Source of the DNA: Catenulispora sp. MAP5-51
GTDB taxonomy: Bacteria > Actinomycetota > Actinomycetes > Streptomycetales > Catenulisporaceae
DNA: 64,000 nucleotides
Direction: 5' to 3'
Assembly: GCF_041261205.1 (NCBI RefSeq)
Contig: NZ_JBGCCH010000001.1
Location: forward strand, 806,001-870,000
Shown here in pieces: positions 49,630 through 63,057 of the stretch. Position numbers and translations under genes: made by a program. The notes under the pieces were generated by a model. That model ran no database searches. It had not been told where the DNA came from and worked only from the letters and a program-made list of their open reading frames with translations. Numbering within the stretch: the first letter of the stretch is position 1; the number at the start of each line of letters is the position of its first letter.

Positions 49630-50013
49630 ATGGCATCGGTCCAACACTTCCAAGTCACCTTCGACTGCCACGACACCGACCGCGTCGCCCGCTTCTGGTG
49701 TGAGGTCCTGGGGTACGTCCCGGCGGCCGGCCAGGACGGCCGGGCGTACGCCTGCGTCGACCCGAACGGCGTGGGCCCGCGGCTCTACTTCCAGAAGGTC
49801 CCCGAAGGCAAGACCGTCAAGAACCGCGTGCACCTCGACGTCCGCGTCGGCACCGGCCTGGTCGGCGCCGAGCGGCTGGCCGCCCTGGAGGCCGAACGCG
49901 ACCGGCTGGTCGCGCTGGGCGCGACGCAGGTGCAGGTCCTGCTGGGCGACGAGGAGAACGAGTCCTGCATCGGGATGCAGGACGTCGAGGGCAACGAGTT
50001 CTGTCTGGACTGA
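49630..50013 (+). CDS. VOC (glyoxalase-like) family protein
   Basis: A 127-residue vicinal-oxygen-chelate fold protein. VQHFQVTFDCHDTDRVARFWCEVLGY (residues 4-29, in part), KNRVHLDVRVG and the final MQDVEGNEFCLD match the glyoxalase/bleomycin-resistance-like group, including possible metal ligands His and Glu. It could be a self-resistance or tailoring protein in the cluster. No ribosome binding site is seen and TAAGCT precedes the ATG by 6 nt, so a leaderless start is likely. Its 3' end is duplicated immediately downstream. Confidence 0.85.
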   Translation: MASVQHFQVTFDCHDTDRVARFWCEVLGYVPAAGQDGRAYACVDPNGVGPRLYFQKVPEGKTVKNRVHLDVRVGTGLVGAERLAALEAERDRLVALGATQVQVLLGDEENESCIGMQDVEGNEFCLD

Positions 50014-50029
50014 ATTCTGTCTGGACTGA
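49999..50029. repeat. Duplicated gene end, 15-bp repeat with period 16
   Basis: TTCTGTCTGGACTGA occurs twice (49999-50013 and 50015-50029). The first copy encodes the last four residues and stop of the VOC protein; the second is a non-coding duplicate. Confidence 0.95.
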
Positions 50030-50092
50030 CGCCCCGCGGGTCCGATGCCGTCCCGATGCCACGGCGATAGGAACGGTCCCGATGGTTTTCGG

Positions 50093-50551
50093 GTGAAGTT
50101 GTCCGTCCTCGTCATCGATGTCGCCTTCGGCGTGCCCGGCGCCGAGCTGGGCGCCCGGCTCCGGCGCCGCGGCGATTCCGGGTGGCAGGACCTGTCCACG
50201 GGCCGTACCGCCGGCGACGGCCGGCTGGAGCTGTGCCCCGACCCGGCCGGCCGCGGCACCTACCAGCTGGTGTTCGACCTCGACGGGTACTACCACGGCC
50301 TGGGCAGCGTCCCGCTGCACCCGCGCGCCATCGTCGAGTTCAGAGTCACCGACGCGCACGAGGACCTGCGGCTGGCGCTGTTCATCTCCCCGCACTCCTA
50401 CTGCACGTTCCAGGACTCCGGCGCGATCCCGCCGCGTATGCCCGGCGCGGCCGGCATCGTCGCCGACAGTGCCGCCAATGGTGTCCCCGACACCCACCCC
50501 GACACCCGGCGGCAGCCTCACGGGCCCGAGGGCCGATTTGCACAAGAATGA
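50093..50551 (+). CDS. Transthyretin/HIU-hydrolase-like protein with lost active-site residues
   Basis: A 152-residue protein with a transthyretin-like fold. LSVLVIDVAFGVPGAELGARL aligns with the 5-hydroxyisourate hydrolase start, but the catalytic His of THVLD is Leu here, and the C-terminal YRGS signature is FQDS (ISPHSYCTFQDS). It is therefore unlikely to be a standard urate-pathway enzyme. A Pro/Gly-rich tail of about 35 residues follows. GTG 50093 was chosen as the point where similarity begins; the frame is open back to ATG 50045. The stop overlaps the MFS start (ATGA). Confidence 0.68.
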   Translation: MKLSVLVIDVAFGVPGAELGARLRRRGDSGWQDLSTGRTAGDGRLELCPDPAGRGTYQLVFDLDGYYHGLGSVPLHPRAIVEFRVTDAHEDLRLALFISPHSYCTFQDSGAIPPRMPGAAGIVADSAANGVPDTHPDTRRQPHGPEGRFAQE

Positions 50552-51819
50552 GCACGATGACACTCACTGCCCGAGCCTCCCGCGCCTCCCGCGCACCGCT
50601 GGCCGGCCTGCTCATCGCGAACGCCGTCTCCGTCTCCGGCATCGCGATGTCCGCGCTGGCGATCCCCTGGCTCGCGGTGACCACCAGCCACAGCGCCTCG
50701 GCCGTCGGGGCGCTGGTGTTCGCCGAGCTGGTGCCCTACGTCCTGCTCCAGGTGCTCAGCGGCCCGCTCGTGGACCGCGTCGGCGCGCGCCGGGTCTGCC
50801 TGGCCGGCAACACGCTGGCCGCCTGCGCCGCGGCGGTGGTGCCGCTGCTGTCGGCGCTGGGGACGCTGCACTATCCGGTGCTGGCGGCGGCGGTGTTCGT
50901 CATAGGAGCGGCTCGCGGGACGGCAGACTGCGCGACCACCGCGCTGCTCCCGTTTGCGGCCGCACGCGCCGACGTGGCGCTGGAGCGCGCGGCCGGGCTG
51001 GCGACCGGGACGGCGCGTGCCGGGCAGCTCCTCGGGCCGCCGCTGGCCGGTGTGCTGGTGGTGGCGATCGGGACGGCGAACGTGGTGCTGGTGAACGCGT
51101 GCACGTTCGCGGCCTCGGCGGTCCTGCTGGCGTTCACGCTGCCCGCCGACGACGCGCATTCCGGCAAGCTCGCCGGCACTGAAGCAGAGGGCGACATCGG
51201 CCGCGGCTATCTGCGCCGCCTGGCCACGGGGCTGCGCTTCCTGACCTCCGACCGTCTGCTGCTCGGCCTGGTCACCATGGTCGCGGTGACGAACCTGCTG
51301 GATCAGGGCCTGAACTCGGTGCTGGTCCCGGTGTGGATCCGCGACGGCGGCCACAGCCCGGTGCTGCTCGGTCTGATCACCGGCGCGGCCGCGCTCGGCG
51401 CGTTGCTGGGCACGTTCGGCGGGGCGTGGCTGGGTCCGCGGCTGCCCCGGCGCGCGACGTTCGTGGCGGGTCTGCTGCTCGGCGGTGCGCCACGCTACGC
51501 GGTACTGGCTTTGTCCTCGACGGTCCCGCTGGTCCTGATGATCACGGCGCTGGCCGGCTGCGCGGGCGGCGCGATCAATCCCCTGATGAGCGCGGTCTTC
51601 TACGAGCGGATCCCGCCGCACCTGGTGGCCCGGGTGATGGGCGCGGTGAAGGCCAGCGCGTGGGCCGGGATGCCGTTCGGGCCGCTGCTGGCCGGGATCG
51701 GGGCGCAGGTGCTGGGACTGGATCCGACGCTGATGATCGCGGCGGTGGTGTTCGTGGCCATGTCGTTGACGCCGTTGGCGTTTCCGGTGTGGCGTGAGAT
51801 GCGGCGGAAGGCTGTGTGA
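50548..51819 (+). CDS. MFS transporter, probable exporter
   Basis: A 423-residue 12-helix permease. The N-terminal ANAVSVSGIAMSALAIPWLAV and the loop GPLVDRVGARRVCLAG are MFS motifs of the enterobactin-exporter/MFS_3 type. Translationally coupled to the transthyretin-like gene. Within the putative NRPS cluster it is the best candidate for product export or self-resistance. The cargo cannot be deduced. Confidence 0.88.
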   Translation: MSTMTLTARASRASRAPLAGLLIANAVSVSGIAMSALAIPWLAVTTSHSASAVGALVFAELVPYVLLQVLSGPLVDRVGARRVCLAGNTLAACAAAVVPLLSALGTLHYPVLAAAVFVIGAARGTADCATTALLPFAAARADVALERAAGLATGTARAGQLLGPPLAGVLVVAIGTANVVLVNACTFAASAVLLAFTLPADDAHSGKLAGTEAEGDIGRGYLRRLATGLRFLTSDRLLLGLVTMVAVTNLLDQGLNSVLVPVWIRDGGHSPVLLGLITGAAALGALLGTFGGAWLGPRLPRRATFVAGLLLGGAPRYAVLALSSTVPLVLMITALAGCAGGAINPLMSAVFYERIPPHLVARVMGAVKASAWAGMPFGPLLAGIGAQVLGLDPTLMIAAVVFVAMSLTPLAFPVWREMRRKAV

Positions 51820-51839
51820 GCAGTCTTATTCACTAGTGG

Positions 51840-53399
51840 CTACAACGGCATGATCTCGTGTTTGCGCGGCGGCCGTTGGACTTCCTTCTCCCGCAACGCT
51901 TCGAAGCCGCGGGTGAGCACGTCGCGCGTGACCGCCGGGCGGATCACGGTGTCGACGTAGCCGCGTTCGGCGGCGTAGTAGGGGTCTGCGATCTCGGCTT
52001 CGTGCTGAACGGCGAACTCGGCGGGGACCGGGCCGTGGATGCCGATGCGCGCGGTCGGCCACGCCAGGTACATGTCGGCTCCGATGTGGCGGGAGCCCAG
52101 CACGGAGTACGCCTCCCCCATCGCCTCACCGAGCACCAGGGTCACCATCGGCACGGTGGCCTCGGCGTAGGCGTGCGCGAGTTTGGCGACCTGGCCGGCC
52201 GTCACCGCGTCGCCGTCGCGGCCCGCGCGGAAGCCCCGGGAGTCGACGAGGGTGAGCAGCGGGATGTTGTATGCGTCGCAGGTGCGGATGAAGCGCGCGG
52301 CCTTCAGCGCGGCATCGTCGCTGAGCCAGCCGTCGGCCACACCGTCGGCATGCTGGCCGGCCACCACGCCGACGGTGTGGCCGCCCATCCGGCCCAACCC
52401 GACGACCAGTTCCGGTGCGAACAGGCGGTGGACCTCCAGCAGGCGGCCGTCGTCCAGGATCCGGTCCAGCACGCGCCGGACATCGAAGCCCGGCTCACCG
52501 ATGTTTCCGGCCATCTGATCGAGCACCGGATCGAATTCGGCATCCAGGGCACCGTCCGGGACCCACGAGCGCCGGTGGGACCGGACCGGCGGGCGCTCGC
52601 CGCTGTGGGCGGGCAGCAGGGAAAGCAGTTCCCTGACCTCGGCGATGGCGGCGTCCTCGTCGGGCGCCATGAAGTGCGCGTTGCCGGAGCGGGTGCTGTG
52701 CACGCGGGCGCCGCCGAGGTCCTCCAGCCCGATCTCCTCGCCGCTGATGACCCGCACCACCTCCGGGCCGGTGATGAACATCTGCGAGGTGTGCTCGACC
52801 ATCATCACGAAGTCGGTGAGCGCCGGGGAGTAGACCGCGCCGCCGGCGCAGGGGCCCATGATCATCGAGATCTGCGGGACCGCGCCGGACAGCCGGACGT
52901 TGCGCAGGAAGATCTGCCCGTACAGCGCCTGCGCGACCACGCCTTCCTGCAGGCGTCCGCCGACGCTGTCGTTGATGCCGACCACCGGGCAGCGCATCGT
53001 GGCGGCCAGGTCCAGCAGCCGCACGATCTTCTCGCCGACCGCCTCCCCCAGCGACCCGCCGAAGACGGTGAAGTCCTGCGCGAACACACACACCCGGCGC
53101 CCGAACACCGTGCCGCTGCCGACCACCACGGCGTCGCCGAGCGGCCGGTTCGCGGCCAGCCCGAAGCGGGTCGCGCGATGCCGGGTCAGCTCGTCGACCT
53201 CCAGGAACGAGCCCGGATCCAACAGGCGGTCGACGCGCTCGCGGGCAGTGAGCTTGCCCTTGGCGTGCTGCTTGGCGATGGCCTCGGGGGTGGAGGCGGC
53301 ACGCGCCTGGGCCAGGCGCTGTTCGAGGTCGGCCACGGCCGAGGGCAGCGGGACCGGGCGGACGGCGAGGTCGAGCGGTGCGGACCGGATTGGGGGCAC
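51840..53399 (-). CDS. Acyl-CoA carboxylase carboxyltransferase (beta) subunit
   Basis: A 519-residue crotonase-fold carboxyltransferase of the PccB/AccD type. KGKLTARERVDRLLDPGSF, GGSLGEAVGEKIVRLLDLA, GPCAGGAVYSPALTDF and the C-terminal domain signatures (DSRGFRAG, GSRHIGADMYLAWP) are clear. It transfers CO2 from carboxybiotin to acyl-CoA; the biotin-bearing alpha subunit is not in the window. In the cluster it could supply malonyl- or methylmalonyl-type units. GTG 53399 lies 6 nt after a GAATCT -10-like box, with 11-bp-spaced repeats just upstream, pointing to SARP control and a leaderless start. Confidence 0.88.
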   Translation of the reverse strand: MPPIRSAPLDLAVRPVPLPSAVADLEQRLAQARAASTPEAIAKQHAKGKLTARERVDRLLDPGSFLEVDELTRHRATRFGLAANRPLGDAVVVGSGTVFGRRVCVFAQDFTVFGGSLGEAVGEKIVRLLDLAATMRCPVVGINDSVGGRLQEGVVAQALYGQIFLRNVRLSGAVPQISMIMGPCAGGAVYSPALTDFVMMVEHTSQMFITGPEVVRVISGEEIGLEDLGGARVHSTRSGNAHFMAPDEDAAIAEVRELLSLLPAHSGERPPVRSHRRSWVPDGALDAEFDPVLDQMAGNIGEPGFDVRRVLDRILDDGRLLEVHRLFAPELVVGLGRMGGHTVGVVAGQHADGVADGWLSDDAALKAARFIRTCDAYNIPLLTLVDSRGFRAGRDGDAVTAGQVAKLAHAYAEATVPMVTLVLGEAMGEAYSVLGSRHIGADMYLAWPTARIGIHGPVPAEFAVQHEAEIADPYYAAERGYVDTVIRPAVTRDVLTRGFEALREKEVQRPPRKHEIMPL

Positions 53400-53420
53400 G
53401 GCGCCAGATTCGCGACGAAC

Positions 53421-53438
53421 CCTATCCGGGCGCTATCA
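53421..53438 (-). promoter_or_regulatory. SARP-type direct repeat, 11-bp spacing, before the carboxylase gene
   Basis: CCTATCC (53421-53427) and GCTATCA (53432-53438) are spaced 11 bp. On the minus strand the proximal repeat lies 9 bp from a -10-like GAATCT (53411-53406). SARP sites are known to sit about 8 bp upstream of the -10. Confidence 0.6.
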
Positions 53439-53598
53439 GCGGCCCAACCGTGAACCGGCATCGGAGCATCGCCGCAGGCAGGGGCAGCCTTTTGTATGTT
53501 CCTATATTGATATTCGAAAGCTACTTCCAATCGCCTGCCGCAACTAGGCTCAGCAGCGGGGTACCCCGTCGCGTCCCATTCGATGAAGGGCAAGTCCG

Positions 53599-54918
53599 AT
53601 GTCTGCCAAGCCCGCCGCTTCCGCTCCCGCCACCGCCTCCCAGGCCGCGATGTTCTTCGCGGAGATGAAGGGGCTGTACGAGTGCGCGTACAACGTCACG
53701 ACCGTCATCGACGTCGCGGGCTCCTTCACCGCCGAGGACCTGGCCGACGCCGGCCGCCGGCTGAACGCCGCGACCCCGGCGCTGCGGGTGCGCATGGGCC
53801 TGGACGAGGACACAGGCGAGGTCTGCTACCGGCTCGACGACACCGCGCCCACCACCGAGGTCTTCGACCTGCCCGGCGGCGACGCCACGGCGGCCCGCGC
53901 GCTGATCGACGAGGTCGCCGCGCGTCCCTTCGACTGCGAGGGCGGCGCCCTGGCCCGCTACGCGGTCGTGCGCGTCGCCGCCGACCGTGCTTATGTCGCG
54001 CTGATCTGCCACCACCTGGTGGTCGACGGCCCCAGCCACGCGCGGCTCGCGCACCGCCTCGGCCAGGCGGTCGGCGGCACGCTGGAGGCGGAGGACGCGC
54101 AGTCGTACACGGAGCTCGTACGGCGCGTACGGGACCTGGAGCTGAACGCGGCCGCGGACGACCTGGCGTACTGGCACGGACGGCTGCCGGAGGGCTTCGC
54201 GCCGGCGGTGCCGTGGCAGCGCGAGGGAAATGGCGGTGCACTGCGCGAGAGAGATGGCGGTGCCCTGCCGGGCGCTGCGGCCGCCGACGGTACGCACGCG
54301 CTGTCCGATCGCTGCATCCTGACACCCCTGCCGCGCCGCAGCGTCGAGCGGCTGGAGAAGGCCGCGGAATCGGCTGGCGTACGCCTGTTCCACCTGCTGA
54401 CCGCCGCGGTGCACTGGGCGATGCCCACCGAAGCCGGCCAACCCTCGGTGATCTCCACCGCGGCCTCGATCCGCCCCCTCGGCGAAGACCGCGACCCGGT
54501 GACCGGCTACTTCATCAACGAGATCCCCCTGCTGGCCGCCAAGAACCCAGGCGACTCACCCCTGACCATCGCCACCCGCGAATCCCCCCACTGGCGCGAG
54601 GACCTGCGCCGCCGCTACATCCAGTTCACCGACCTGGTCTCCCGCTCCGAACGCCGCGCCGACAGCCAGTCCCGCCTCGACGCCCTCATGCTGAGCTACC
54701 GCACCACCCCCCGCGGACTCGCCTGGCGCGCCGGGAACATCGGCTACACCACGGATCTGTACCCGAAGTTCCTGGAGGAGAAGACGGACGTGGTGGTGCG
54801 CATCTTCCACCAGTCCGGCGAAATGGAGTGCGATGTGCAGTGGAGCCCGCGGCTGCCGGCCGGGGCCGGTGCGCTGTTCGCCTGGGCATTGGTGAACGTG
54901 CTGAGCGAGGGGTTCTAG
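53599..54918 (+). CDS. Standalone condensation-domain (NRPS C/PapA-like) protein
   Basis: A 439-residue acyl/peptidyl-transferase-fold protein. The catalytic motif HHLVVDG is at residues 138-144 (second His and Asp intact). The C-terminal half has TLRDRLD-like sequence replaced by DSQSRLDALMLSYRTT and the floor loop. It has no A or PCP domain, so it may acylate a carrier-bound or free amine, or condense with the single-module NRPS in trans. A Gly-rich repeat insertion (GNGGAL/DGGAL) lies at about 212-226. GAAGGG lies 9 nt before the ATG. It is divergent from the carboxylase gene. Confidence 0.84.
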   Translation: MSAKPAASAPATASQAAMFFAEMKGLYECAYNVTTVIDVAGSFTAEDLADAGRRLNAATPALRVRMGLDEDTGEVCYRLDDTAPTTEVFDLPGGDATAARALIDEVAARPFDCEGGALARYAVVRVAADRAYVALICHHLVVDGPSHARLAHRLGQAVGGTLEAEDAQSYTELVRRVRDLELNAAADDLAYWHGRLPEGFAPAVPWQREGNGGALRERDGGALPGAAAADGTHALSDRCILTPLPRRSVERLEKAAESAGVRLFHLLTAAVHWAMPTEAGQPSVISTAASIRPLGEDRDPVTGYFINEIPLLAAKNPGDSPLTIATRESPHWREDLRRRYIQFTDLVSRSERRADSQSRLDALMLSYRTTPRGLAWRAGNIGYTTDLYPKFLEEKTDVVVRIFHQSGEMECDVQWSPRLPAGAGALFAWALVNVLSEGF

Positions 54919-55381
54919 GGGCTTTCCGATTTCTTCCAGGCCATGGAATCGAAGGTTTCGATGATCTTCTTCCAGCCGGTCGTCCGATGTCCCCCGGTCG
55001 GGAGCGAGTCGTCGAGCGACACCTCGGTGCCGACCGGGACCTCAGGGGATTTGTCGTCGATGGCGACCACGACGGTGAACTCCGGGTCCGCGGGATCATG
55101 GCGGACGACGTATTTGCCGTCGCGGAGTTCCGTTTCCATAGCGAAATCGGCGAGAGGCGCTTGGAAAGTCTGGCCGTTCGGGAAGCGGAGCAGGAGTATG
55201 TCGCCCTGCACCGGGACCTGGTCATCCGCCACGCGTGCCGCGAGTTCCTTGATCGCCAGGGTCGGGTAGAGATACAGCCACGAGCCTGAACGTCGTGAGC
55301 TCGAGACAGTGAGCAGATGGTAGGGCAATGCAGATCTCCAGACTCGGCGCGGACAGGCGTCGAGGTTATCCCGCCGCCTCC

Positions 55382-55385
<4 letters not shown>
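54915..55385 (-). CDS. Hypothetical protein coupled to the NRPS gene
   Basis: A 156-residue protein of unknown family. The credible part (from about residue 35) is a small beta domain: VPVQGDILLLRFPNGQTFQ, ETELRDGKYVVRHDPADPE and VAIDDKSPEVPVGTEV. The start is uncertain: a TTG at 55385 overlaps the NRPS stop (TTGA), and no ATG or GTG gives a good ribosome binding site. The 3' end overlaps the convergent C-domain gene by 4 bp. It is probably co-transcribed with the NRPS; its role cannot be inferred. Confidence 0.5.
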
Positions 55386-61063
<5,678 letters not shown>

Positions 61064-61119
61064 CGCGGCTCCGTTCAGGCGTGGCAGAGGGCGAGTTCTG
61101 TTTCTGTGGGAAGTGGGGG

Positions 61120-61149
61120 CGCCCGGCTCGCTGTCGATCGAGCCGGGCG
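61120..61149 (-). promoter_or_regulatory. NRPS leader hairpin, 11-bp perfect stem
   Basis: The arms 61120-61130 and 61139-61149 (CGCCCGGCTCG and its complement) enclose an 8-nt loop, 57 bp before the NRPS start. Confidence 0.65.
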
Positions 61150-61212
61150 GCACCGATCGTGAGCCGCCGGACCGCCGGACCTACAGCCTTCTCGGGCCCT
61201 GCTGACGTGCGT

Positions 61213-61250
61213 CGCCGCGCCGACTCGACTGCGGTGTTGTCGGCGCGGCG
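61213..61250 (-). terminator. Strong hairpin between MbtH and NRPS genes, 12-bp perfect stem
   Basis: The arms 61213-61224 and 61239-61250 (CGCCGCGCCGAC and its complement) with a 14-nt loop lie about 45 bp after the MbtH stop. It may be a terminator or an attenuator that separates the small MbtH gene from the NRPS. Confidence 0.6.
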
Positions 61251-61294
61251 GCACGCCCCTGTGTGCCAGGTCCCTCGTCCCCGCGACAGGTCGG

Positions 61295-61492
61295 TCAGCC
61301 GGCCTCGCCGTGCCGCTCGCGCAGGCTGCGCGGGCGCATGTCGGTCCACACCCGCTCGACGTGCTCCAGGCACTCGGCGCGCGTTCCGCTGACGCCGGTC
61401 TCCGTCCAGCCCGCCGGGCAGGGCCGGCTCGCCGGCCAGAGCGCGTACTGCTGCTCGTCGTTGACGACGACTTTCGCCGTGTCCGCGGTCAT
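61295..61492 (-). CDS. MbtH-like NRPS accessory protein
   Basis: A 65-residue protein with the MbtH pattern: VVNDEQQYALWP, then PAGWTETGVSG, then CLEHVERVWTDMRPRSL with the three conserved Trp residues. MbtH proteins bind the A domain and are needed for its folding or activity. GGAGG lies 7 nt before the ATG. An 11-bp-spaced direct repeat lies 54-75 bp upstream. Its partner is surely the adjacent NRPS. Confidence 0.94.
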   Translation of the reverse strand: MTADTAKVVVNDEQQYALWPASRPCPAGWTETGVSGTRAECLEHVERVWTDMRPRSLRERHGEAG

Positions 61493-61545
61493 CCGGCCGC
61501 CTCCTGTTCGCGTGGTGGGGCCATCGTGCGGGCAGCGGCCTGCGC

Positions 61546-61567
61546 TCGGCTATCGATCGGCTATCGC
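61546..61567 (-). promoter_or_regulatory. SARP-type direct repeat upstream of MbtH
   Basis: TCGGCTATCGA and TCGGCTATCGC are consecutive 11-bp units (10 of 11 identical), the spacing recognised by SARP regulators. They overlap the stop codon of the preceding M20-like gene. The heptamer GCTATC(G) matches the site at 53421-53438. Confidence 0.6.
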
Positions 61568-62841
61568 AAGCCCACGAGGGTGCGGGTGACCTGCAGCAGG
61601 ACCTCGACGGCGGCGGTGAGACAGGAGCCTGCGACCCGGTCGCCGGTGGCCGGGACGAGCAGCGCGCCGGTGGGGACCGTCGGGGCGAACAGCTGGGCGT
61701 CGCCGCCGGCCCGGGTCGTGACCGCGGTGTGGCGCAGGGACTGGACGTCGGCGGCCTCGGCGAGGAGCTTGGCGAGCGCGAAGTCGGCGTCCGCCGGATC
61801 GGCGGTCAGCACGCGGCGTACGGCGACGGGGCTGCCGATCTGTCTTTCCATGTCCTTCACGGCCGCGAGCGTCGCAGGACTCGGATCGCAGAGCTCGACG
61901 AGCGCCAAGACCTCGTCGGAGGGCAGGATCAGGCGGCCGAGCGTGACGGAGCCATGCCCGGCCGCCGCAACAGCCGCCAGCGATTCGCTGACCGCCACGT
62001 CAACAGACCCGCCGCGAACACCGGCACCGACCTCGAACGACGCACCCCCCTGGAATCCCGCGACAATGCCCAGATCCGCCGAGCCGTCAAGCTCACCGCA
62101 CCGATCCACCTCCACGCCGAGCCACGCCATCGCCAGCGAGGGCCATGCCGCCGAGCCGAGCGCGTCCAGGTCGCCGCCGGCCTGGTGCAGCGGATGCCGC
62201 AACGAGGTGCCGAACCGGTCAGCCGGCTCGCGCTCGACGCTGCCCAGCACCGCGTTGGCGCCCCATCCGGGCTGCGGGAACAAGGCACCGGCGCTGTTGG
62301 CGAACACCACGACCACCGGCTCGCACGCCAGTTCCCGGTCCCCCGCGCTCTCGGCCACCACCTGGAGCACTTCCAAAGCCGCCACCACGCCATGCGCGCC
62401 ACCGAAGCGATCGCCGCCGGGAGGGGTGTCGAGATGCGCGCCGAGGATCAGACGCGGGCGAACCCAGCTCGCAGCGCCAACGCCAGCGCTCTGCTCAGCA
62501 AGCACGCTCCCACGACCGCCAGCCACATCGCCGGCACCAGCCCTCTGCCCCGCGGCCCGGCTCCCGCCGCCGCTCGCATCCCGCCCGGCCGCCAAGCTCC
62601 CGCGACCACCGACCTCGCCCGCGCCGGCGCGCCCCACCAATAAGTTCCCCGCCGCGTCCACCCAAGCGTGCAGCCCGGCCTGGACCGCCTCGCGCGCCAC
62701 GTAGCGCTGCGCCCGTCGTTCCGGCTCGGTGAAGCCGGGGCGGACCACCGCCTTGTCGACCCATGCGCCGCAGCGGCGCAGTGCGGCCAGGCGGCGCGCC
62801 ATCCGGTCGGCGTCGGCCACCGCCCATCGCAGGACGCTCAT
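61561..62841 (-). CDS. M20 hydantoinase/carbamoylase-fold protein with degenerate metal site
   Basis: A 426-residue relative of N-carbamoyl-amino-acid hydrolases and allantoate amidohydrolases. The scaffold is clear: WVDAAGNLLVGR, LILGAHLDTPPGGDRFGGAHGV, LLVPATGDR. His136 and Asp138 remain, but the family's RYDG is RFGG (Asp to Gly147), the catalytic FTNEEG is FANSAG (Glu-Glu to Ser183-Ala184), GHDA is GGDA (His to Gly380), and the IEQG/His region is not recognisable. A Gly/Ala/Arg insertion of about 55 residues (70-125) breaks the N-terminal domain. It is therefore probably not a hydrolase; a binding or ligase-like role in the cluster is possible. ATG 62841 was chosen. Confidence 0.82.
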   Translation of the reverse strand: MSVLRWAVADADRMARRLAALRRCGAWVDKAVVRPGFTEPERRAQRYVAREAVQAGLHAWVDAAGNLLVGRAGAGEVGGRGSLAAGRDASGGGSRAAGQRAGAGDVAGGRGSVLAEQSAGVGAASWVRPRLILGAHLDTPPGGDRFGGAHGVVAALEVLQVVAESAGDRELACEPVVVVFANSAGALFPQPGWGANAVLGSVEREPADRFGTSLRHPLHQAGGDLDALGSAAWPSLAMAWLGVEVDRCGELDGSADLGIVAGFQGGASFEVGAGVRGGSVDVAVSESLAAVAAAGHGSVTLGRLILPSDEVLALVELCDPSPATLAAVKDMERQIGSPVAVRRVLTADPADADFALAKLLAEAADVQSLRHTAVTTRAGGDAQLFAPTVPTGALLVPATGDRVAGSCLTAAVEVLLQVTRTLVGLR

Positions 62842-62940
62842 GTTCCAGCCACCCACCTTCGCCTGGGGCGACCGACGCCGCCGGGTTCGTCTCGCCGAGT
62901 CCATGCCGCGCTATCCGCTCACTGTTACCCGCGGGGCCGG

Positions 62941-62962
62941 TGCCGCGGTTATCGCCGCGGCA
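62941..62962. promoter_or_regulatory. Dyad TGCCGCGG-N6-CCGCGGCA between divergent cluster genes
   Basis: Perfect 8-bp arms in the 216-bp region between the M20-like gene and the lyase-like gene. TATCCGCTCAC (62912-62922) nearby is shared with the region at 49565. Either could be an operator. Confidence 0.35.
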
Positions 62963-63057
62963 TCGGCGGGGCATCGCGGGGCGAAAGGGCGCCGATAGCC
63001 GGCGCTGCGAGGTTGGGGCGCCGCCGTGATCCGGCGGCGAGGCGAAGCGAGGTGGCG

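Noticed and set aside
50093-50551. Calling this gene 5-hydroxyisourate hydrolase (uraH)
   Set aside because: The catalytic His and the YRGS signature are missing and no purine genes are adjacent.
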